A stretch of 64,000 nt of DNA, from NCBI GenBank assembly GCA_020002185.1, contig CM034534.1:30709851-30773850 (forward strand), given 5' to 3'. The stretch is from Paraescarpia echinospica (lineage: Eukaryota; Annelida; Polychaeta; Sabellida; Siboglinidae). The notes below the pieces were generated by a model, which saw only the letters and a list, made by a program, of their open reading frames with translations, had not been told where the DNA came from and searched no databases. The position numbers and the translations under genes were made by a program. Within the stretch, counting starts at the first letter, position 1, and each line of letters opens with the position of its first letter. This document shows positions 57,773 to 64,000 of the stretch, piece by piece.

Positions 57773-58221
57773 AAGGTAAACAGCCTGCAAAATTGCATTA
57801 ACAAATCCGTAGCGTTTTTTTGCCTGCCAAAATACAACTCTGGTATTAGTTTCTGATTGTGCCATGCGGTGTATTAAACACACGTGGGCAATTCCACCGT
57901 CACTCACATTACATTTATACTTTTTGGGATTTTATTGTAACTACCAGGTAGTGCCAATTGTGTATTTGTATGTAATGTTAGACTCGCTTTTAAAAACTGT
58001 TTTTAAAAACTGTATTTAAAGATGTGATTATGGAATACTAAGGCTACGTTTAAAGTTGCATTAAAGTTGGTTTAACTTTGCACTACAGTTGTGCTTAAAG
58101 ATTAACTAAAGCTACGTTTCAGAGGTGCACTAAAGCTGCTTTATAGTTGCTGCAAATTGTTTTAGGTTATGTACAAGTATGATATTTCTCATATATATAT
58201 AGAGTTGTTCCTTCTTACTGA

Positions 58222-58510
58222 AAGGTAAGTTCTTACATACCGGTGCTGTAGTGTCCAGTCCTTAGTATTGAAGGTGATTTACACTTTACTCTCTGCCAGA
58301 TCTGTTCAATTGTACACCATTTCAACTTCTCTGGGAAGCATTCAACCATCACTACTGTCTGTAGCCAGGTATTCATTCATTCAGCTGAGTGAACTGGAGC
58401 AACGCAGAGTGAATGAACTTACCCACAATTTGAAATGGCAGTACAGGATTTGAACCCAGGTTCTCTCAACTGAGAGTCCAATGCTCTAGCTATTGTCCTA
58501 CTTAAGCGGT
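58222..58510 (-). mobile_element. tRNA-derived SINE
   Basis: The minus-strand head near 58495 is followed by a B-box AACCTGGGTTCAAATCC. The body has GAGTGAACTGGAGC-type, GAGAAGTTGAAATGG and CAGATCTGTTCAATTG blocks in family order, and the 3' end has GTAAGAACTTACCTTTC. It abuts the first exon of the + strand gene. Confidence 0.7.
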
Positions 58511-58542
58511 GAATATGTTGATTGAGTATCTTGGTTATGCAG

Positions 58543-58677
58543 GGAAAGACGGGGTACTACCGTGAGAAACTGGCTGTAAAATACACACGAGTGTCTCCCA
58601 AGGAGCTCTTTACAGCGGACAAGGATCTCTCCATACGACAGCTCATCAACCAGCACATAGTGGCACCTCTTCGACAG
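58543..58677 (+). CDS. Unknown host gene, exon a
   Basis: TTGGTTATGCAG precedes the exon and CAG|GTCGGG follows. 135 bp, phase 0 to 0: GKTGYYREKLAVKYTRVSP, then KELFTADKDLSIRQLINQH and IVAPLRQ. The frame stays open to 58734, so the donor could lie a few bases later. It looks like a soluble, helical protein. I do not recognise it. Confidence 0.6.
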
Positions 58678-58897
58678 GTCGGGTCAGTTTTCTCGAAATT
58701 CTCGGCCTTCCATTATAGCTACAACTCCGATTGAGTTTTTACCATAAATTTAAATTGAGTATCACACACATTGATATCACAGTCATATCTGTGTATGTCA
58801 GTTTGTTGTTAAGTTATGGATGGATGAATTGACCCACCCAACGAATTCATATGGATGACATCAAACTTAAAAAAGCAAGTTCTTTTTATCTATATAT

Positions 58898-58957
58898 ATA
58901 ATATATATAACTAGATTATATATATATATAATATATATATATATATATAATCTAGTC
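58898..58957. repeat. AT palindrome with ACTAGATTATA arms
   Basis: ACTAGATTATATATATATA and TATATATATAATCTAGT form inverted arms. Just beyond, 58985-59055 (ACTTATATAGCGCCC, then CGGGCGCTTTAC) looks like the 3' tail of another SINE on the minus strand. 59060-59970 has no supported feature. Confidence 0.7.
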
Positions 58958-59977
58958 CTAAGGTCTACTAACAGTCCTTTACACAGTTAAATAAATAAAA
59001 GTACTTATATAGCGCCCAATCAGTTAAAATTACCCTCGGGCGCTTTACATACATGCACACGTATATAACAGTATTTTACATAAAAAGAAATGCTAACTAA
59101 GAAATAAATATGTAAAAAATATAACATTACCTTAAATATAGTTACTAAAAAAAGAGATCATTAAAAAAACGTTTAAATAAATTAAGACATTCTTAAAAAC
59201 TACTATAAATACATTCATTTATACAAGAAGAATAACCATAAATATGTTAAGAAAGTTAGGTATTTAAGTGTAAAATCAATCCAAAACATGCATTGAAAAC
59301 ACATCTCAAGATAATAATTGCATTATTTAAACCAGTCAATTGTTTAAAAAATGCAAAAAAACGGAAAATCAATACTTTCACCTCTCCGAATGTATTTTGG
59401 CCTTCCGTCCGTTTGGTGAAATCTTCCTTATGGTCCAAGTGATTGTGGCCTGTAATATATCTAACATCTTCATCACCCAAATGTCTTAATGAACCATGAT
59501 TTTAAAATACAATTTGACCAATTAGGAATATCAACGTAGTTGTTTGGCTGAAGTGGCCTGATAAACTAGAGCAAACAGGCTGACCGAATTATTGAAATAG
59601 CACTCGGGGGAGCCATGTAACTAAAACCAGAATGAAAAATACAGTTCACAAAACAAGTATATCTCCATACCATAGACTCAGTCGGGAGGAATTATCAACT
59701 GAAATAAGCAAAAAATGTCTTGGTTAACCCAGTTCCTTTATTGCATTGCTTCCGTTCAACATGCAGTATGTAAACATACACATTGATTTGATTCATTAAC
59801 ATTTCTAATCACAAATTAAAACACATTTGGGTGGTATTAGCTGTTAGAATAATTTATTAATATTTATCTACATATTCTTTAAAATGAGCAACGTCTAATA
59901 TTAAACCGAGATTGTCAAGTCACAGTTTAACGTAAGACAGACTTTAAGAGTGTTGACGTGACGATTGTTTTGTTTAG

Positions 59978-60055
59978 GGACGCAAAGTTGTAATTGATGA
60001 TGAGAATCAGACAAGAAAAAGAAGGGAGTCTTTTGTTCGAATCATCAAACAGAAG
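59978..60055 (+). CDS. Unknown host gene, exon b
   Basis: TTTTGTTTAG precedes the exon and AAG|GTACGG follows. 78 bp, phase 0 to 0, reading GRKVVIDDENQTRKRRESF and VRIIKQK. It is short but has good splice signals on both sides and the phase exon a requires. Confidence 0.6.
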
Positions 60056-60126
60056 GTACGGCACGTACAACTGTACTGTCAAAAGTCAACAAAGATAGCA
60101 CAGTTGTATACTCATTATCTGTTGTA

Positions 60127-60460
60127 AAAGTAAAGGTAATTTCTTATATAGCGCAGTATCCAGTCCTCAAGATTACTCAAAGCGCTTTACCCTTTATTCC
60201 CTGGCAGACCTGTTCAATCGAACACCATCTCAACTTCTCTGGGAAGCATTCAACCACGCTGCAATTAATGCACGAAACTATTCGTACACAAATATCCACC
60301 ACTTTCTATAGCCAGGTACTCATTCATGCAGCTGAGTGAATTGAAGCAATATAGAGTAAACGAACTTGCCCAAGGTTCGACACCGTCGAACAGGATTCGA
60401 ACCCGGGTTCTCTCAGTCAAGAGTCCGTAGCTCTTCCACTGCGGTACTGCACTATATTAT
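60127..60460 (-). mobile_element. tRNA-derived SINE, full length, best-preserved copy
   Basis: On the minus strand: GTACCGCAGTGGAAGAGCTACGG-like A-box region (given in part), a perfect B-box GGTTCGAATCC, then a body with CAAGTTCG, CTCAGCTGCATGAATGAGTAC, GTGTACGAATAG, GAGAAGTTGAGATGG and GGTCTGCCAGGG, and a 3' end AAAGCGCTTTGAGTAATC then TGCGCTATATAAGAAATTACC. It serves as the reference for the other copies. It lies in the intron between exons b and c. Confidence 0.8.
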
Positions 60461-61106
60461 TATATCAAGAGTAATGTTGACAAGACTGAGCGAGAGCAAC
60501 AAACTTGAGATGACAAGTGGACAAGGAAGTGATTGGTTTATCAGGAGACCAACGACTGTTCATCTCCTAACAGAACAAAATGTCCACCCTCCAGAGGCTG
60601 TCACATGCACATAAATGCAGAAGAATGTTTCCTGATGTATTCACACGCGACATTTTTATGACAAATGTGAGCATTGTTTTAATGTAAGTTAGGTAAGACG
60701 TCCACAACTGATTGGTGGCCCTCGGAACAATCACAGAAAACACATGTAACATTATCTACAATCAATTTATGTCCATCTGAAGACTGATAGAAGCCCTAAA
60801 ACAGGTCAAGCAACAGTGAATTTTGAAATAGTTGAGATGCAATCTGTCTACGATGAAACATTAACACACACATACACACACACTTACTCACACACACGCA
60901 CACATGCATGCACACACGCATGCATGCTTACTCACGTACATACTAGATTGACGATTACAGATACATTTTATGCCAAATGAATAGTAATAGTAAATATCTA
61001 ATTAATAGGGGTATACATATCAGTTATCACATGTTTTGTACTATTTATCAAACAGCTTTTTCAACACTGCAGCAGAGACTAAATATGGATTACATTTCTT
61101 GAACTT

Positions 61107-61513
61107 TTAAAGGGGCCCTGTATAGATTGCGCTATTCCACGGCAGAAGTATTTTGTCGCCCGACGCTTGGCGTCTGTGGCTATTTATAGAACAGCATGGT
61201 GCAGGCGATATGTTTGCCATCGTTAGTTCTCGGGAACATAAAACAAGCGTGCATTGCATCTGGTGATTGTGTTGTTGATAAGGATTTATTTATTTAATGT
61301 TGTTAGTTTGCAACAATATATGTCATAAATAAATCCTTATCAACAACACAATCACTAGATTCAGCGCACGCTTGTCTTCCCGAGAACTAACGACGGCAAA
61401 CATATCACCTGCATGAGACTGTTCTATAAATAGCCGCAGATGCCAAGCGTCGGCCGATAAAATACTTCTGCCGTGGAATATCGCAATCTATACAGGACCC
61501 CTTTAAAGTTGGT
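61107..61513. mobile_element. Foldback MITE with long inverted arms and TTAA borders
   Basis: The left arm begins TTAAAGGGGCCCTGTATAG. The right arm, reversed, begins TTAAAGGGGTCCTGTATAG. The arms stay similar for about 180 bp each (TTCCACGGCAGAAGTATTTT, GTTAGTTCTCGGGAA, GATTGTGTTGTTGATAAGG) around a centre of about 40 bp near 61310. TTAA at both ends may be the target duplication. There is no coding capacity. Confidence 0.88.
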
Positions 61514-61624
61514 ACTTGCTTTCTAAAAGCAGCAACACGGGTGAAATGTCTGTGAAATTTAAGTATTCGCCAAATAATGTAACTGTGATTTGATGTGTCT
61601 AAAAATACCTACTTCTTTGTGCAG

Positions 61625-61790
61625 TGTCCCAAGGTCAAAATCGATTGTCTTAGTTTCCATCCCTGTCATGGGGTGGCGCAGTTGAGGTGGGCACAGGAAT
61701 TCCACAATGCCTGGTGTGTGGAACATGGCGTTGTTGATACACATTCTGGACAGACGGCTGAGACGATTGACAGATGGCAGCAGTTGATGG
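61625..61790 (+). CDS. Unknown host gene, exon c
   Basis: TTCTTTGTGCAG precedes the exon and ATGG|GTATCA follows (a weaker donor). 166 bp, phase 0 to 1, reading CPKVKIDCLSFHPCHGVAQL, RWAQEFHNAWCVEHGVVD and TAETIDRWQQLM. It has four Cys and several His residues, but no zinc motif I can name. Confidence 0.55.
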
Positions 61791-62421
61791 GTATCATATT
61801 TGTTTTAATTTTGACCGTCTAAGATTTCACTGCATTTCTGGAATTGATAATAGAAACTTGACTCACATGAAACATTTCATTTCTATTTAAACATGTATGG
61901 ATTTTGTTATGTACATATTAGGAGTTATGCAAATTTACCTCTCAGAATCTTTTTTTCTGCCTTATGAAGTTTTCATGATTTTGTGGCCTTTGCGGTTCCT
62001 TCATTGGCAATGTGTGCTGATGAAGCACACATTTGTGTTGTCATGTGTTGATTGTTTTGTAATTTTCACGTGACGACAGCTCTAGGAAGACTGCGGGAAG
62101 GATGCAGCAACTGGATCTGTTGGTGGCTGGGTGTTTCTTTTGTATTTTAATCATTTCTTAGATCTTTCTTCACCAGAAGTTGTTCTCTTTGGCGAACACT
62201 ATGGCATCTTTGGCCATGATAGTATGGCCCTCGTTGACTCAGTGTTATTAGCTTGAGTAGATCCCTCATGTTGTCATACTTATTGAGCCTGATGAAGGGA
62301 ACACTAAGATCACAAAATCTCTGGAGGATTCTGCGATGTAACTTTATACCTCAATTTCTATTATAGTATATTTTTCGATTTTATTGTTGACTGATTTGAA
62401 GTAAAATCTTGCCCTATGTAG

Positions 62422-62495
62422 AATCACCGTCCGACGCTGAAGGATTTCATGTGACTGACATCAAAACTTACCTCCAGAGAATGTCTAATCTTAGA
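62422..62495 (+). CDS. Unknown host gene, exon d
   Basis: CCTATGTAG precedes the exon and AGA|GTGAGT follows. 74 bp, phase 1 to 0, complementing exon c: SPSDAEGFHVTDIKTYLQR, then MSNLR. 61791-62421 and 62496-63329 show no other exon. Confidence 0.6.
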
Positions 62496-63329
62496 GTGAG
62501 TATACATAATATCGAACTGCTTGGTTATAAATTAAAGTGATATATCCTAGATTATGTAGGAAACTCTGTATTTCCGTTGACCGTTAGAATTTATGTCACA
62601 TTAACTGCCGTCTTTTGTTTATGTAATATTTATCAAGTATTAAGTCACAAAGGCCTAACATGAACCAAACATATCCGTCTAGATCATGTCCCATCAATTT
62701 TGTAATTTAGGAAGAAATACCCGCCTTATAGAGTCTCACCTTTCAATATCCAGTTTCTTTTTCTCGACAGATATTCCAAAATTAATAAAATACATGCATT
62801 TTTGAACTCACAGATTAAATAACAATAGTAAATGTAGTAAAAATGACCTTGTTTTTCAACATGTCGGCTTTTTACAGTTTGTTTCCATTTTAGCAGTAAA
62901 TCCAAAACTGCTGAAGATATTTCAGCAAATGAGATATCATTTTAAAACTTATGATTCGTGCAATCTAAAAAACATACAAAACTTCATTTCACAGTTTTGC
63001 AGCTTAATACCCACTTTGCTGAGCTGGTCACATATCTCCAGAGTCGTCAATTTAAATCAAAGTTGTAGCCTGGGGCGTGGTTGGGCCGGGACAAAACAAA
63101 CAAGTTACAGTGTTTGTTTGGTATGTAGAAGTAAGATAATAATAATAAGTTTATTTATATGCTAAAATCCAAAGTAAAACTCTGTTCAGTACTGTTTACA
63201 ATCAACTAAATGCTAAAATATCAACATAAATATTAAAAGTCACTAAAACTTGTAACTAATTACCTATTTAATTACAAATGAGTTTTGCATTGATGAAAAT
63301 ACCGTTTCCAGATACCATTCTTCTTTCAG

Positions 63330-63498
63330 TTTGAAGTGCCGGCGTTGTTTGTGCAGTTGGAGGCAGTCATTTCTTTGATAGAACACGCAACTGATGTAAG
63401 ACTGACAGAGGGCGCCACTGAAGCTCTTTCACTCTGGTCCAGATGTAATCCTTGCGGTCGAATAATTATTATTTGTGATGGCATTACCACCAGAGGGG
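63330..63498 (+). CDS. Unknown host gene, exon e
   Basis: CATTCTTCTTTCAG precedes the exon and GGG|GTAAGTG follows, both strong. 169 bp, phase 0 to 1: FEVPALFVQLEAVISLIEHA, TDVRLTEGATEALSLWSR and CNPCGRIIIICDGITTRG. The GRIIIICDGIT strand resembles a Rossmann or VWA-like beta-strand, but this is weak evidence. The gene continues beyond the window. Confidence 0.62.
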
Positions 63499-63699
63499 GT
63501 AAGTGTTACTCGGTTTTAGTGTTAATATTGTTACAGAATTTGTTCAGCAAAACTGTTCATATTTGTGTATTGTTATTGTAAGTAATATCAGGGTGAGTGT
63601 GAAGTTGTGGAAAAAGGTCTTAGACTGGTCTTAAGTATTGATCTTAAACATGGTCAGCTTGAAGCCACATTCCCTAATGATATGCACATTCAACACCCA

Positions 63700-64000
63700 A
63701 AATTGGTGGTCAGTAGAACCTTTCACTTTGTAAAGTTGGTGGTCAGTAAGACCTTCAACTTTGTAAAGTTTGTGGTCAGTAAGACCTTCAACTTTGTAAA
63801 GTTTGTGGTCAGTAGAACCTTCAACTTTGTAAAGTTGGTGGTCAGTAGAACCTTCAACTTTGTAAAGTTGGTGGTCAGTAGAACCTTCAACTTTATAAAG
63901 TTGGTGGTCAGCAGGACCTTCAACTTTGTAAAGTTGGTGGTCTGTAGGAGGTTCAACTTTGTCAAGTTTGTGGTCAGCAGGACCTTCAACTTTGTAAAGT
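63700..64000 (+). repeat. 33-bp minisatellite, cut by the window edge
   Basis: About nine copies of a unit near AGTTGGTGGTCAGTAGAACC plus TTCAACTTTGTAA occur. Each contains CAACTTTGTAAAGTTG, a palindrome with 7-bp arms. The open minus-strand frame with an 11-residue period is a product of the repeat length being a multiple of three. Confidence 0.95.

Overview
This window is animal nuclear DNA, most likely from a marine invertebrate; I cannot fix the phylum from sequence alone. It has spliced host exons with GT/AG borders, dense microsatellites, tRNA-derived SINEs, several LINE clades, Ty3-type retrotransposons and one large self-replicating DNA transposon. Nothing in it looks bacterial.

393-13334: a nearly complete but decayed Polinton/Maverick (adintovirus-like) element with about 195-bp terminal inverted repeats. 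All genes are on the + strand, in this order: a small protein with SUMO-interaction-like motifs, protein-primed DNA polymerase B, FtsK/A32-type packaging ATPase, a small basic/hydrophobic virion-like protein, a conserved Polinton hypothetical protein, a retroviral-type integrase, an unassigned interval, a penton-like minor capsid protein, a double jelly-roll major capsid protein and an adenain-like protease. Almost every gene has stops, frameshifts or deletions. The 3' end carries two tandem hairpin pairs with compensatory stem changes. The replication, integration and capsid modules are all still recognisable, so this was a virus-like element that inserted and then decayed.

13335-26800: satellite-rich host DNA. 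It contains a minisatellite at 14.5 kb, a (GA/CAGA) palindrome at 17.2 kb, a near-identical copy of a Polinton 5' segment at 17.1 kb, and a 4.3-kb minisatellite complex (21.7-26.0 kb) whose two outer arms carry the same unit in opposite orientation.

16.9-35 kb: + strand host exons. Two of them (27246-27414 and 27808-27932) encode LDL-receptor YWTD-type beta-propeller sequence and join perfectly in phase. An exon at 16905-17009 has the same 5' phase and may belong to the same gene. Cysteine-rich and other terminal exons lie at about 31 kb and 35 kb.

36.6-46.2 kb: two LINE fragments, then two adjacent Ty3 elements of different lineages. The first (CsRN1-like) has Gag fused to reverse transcriptase by deletion but keeps intact RT, RNase H and integrase motifs. 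The second (mag-like) is decayed.

49.6-51.3 kb: a - strand host gene with three phase-compatible exons encoding a membrane protein. 51.7-56.9 kb: - strand CR1-like LINE sequence, split by a transposon-like insertion that itself holds another LINE fragment. 58.5-63.5 kb: a + strand host gene of unknown identity with five phase-compatible exons, interspersed with SINEs and a foldback MITE. A 33-bp minisatellite runs off the right edge.
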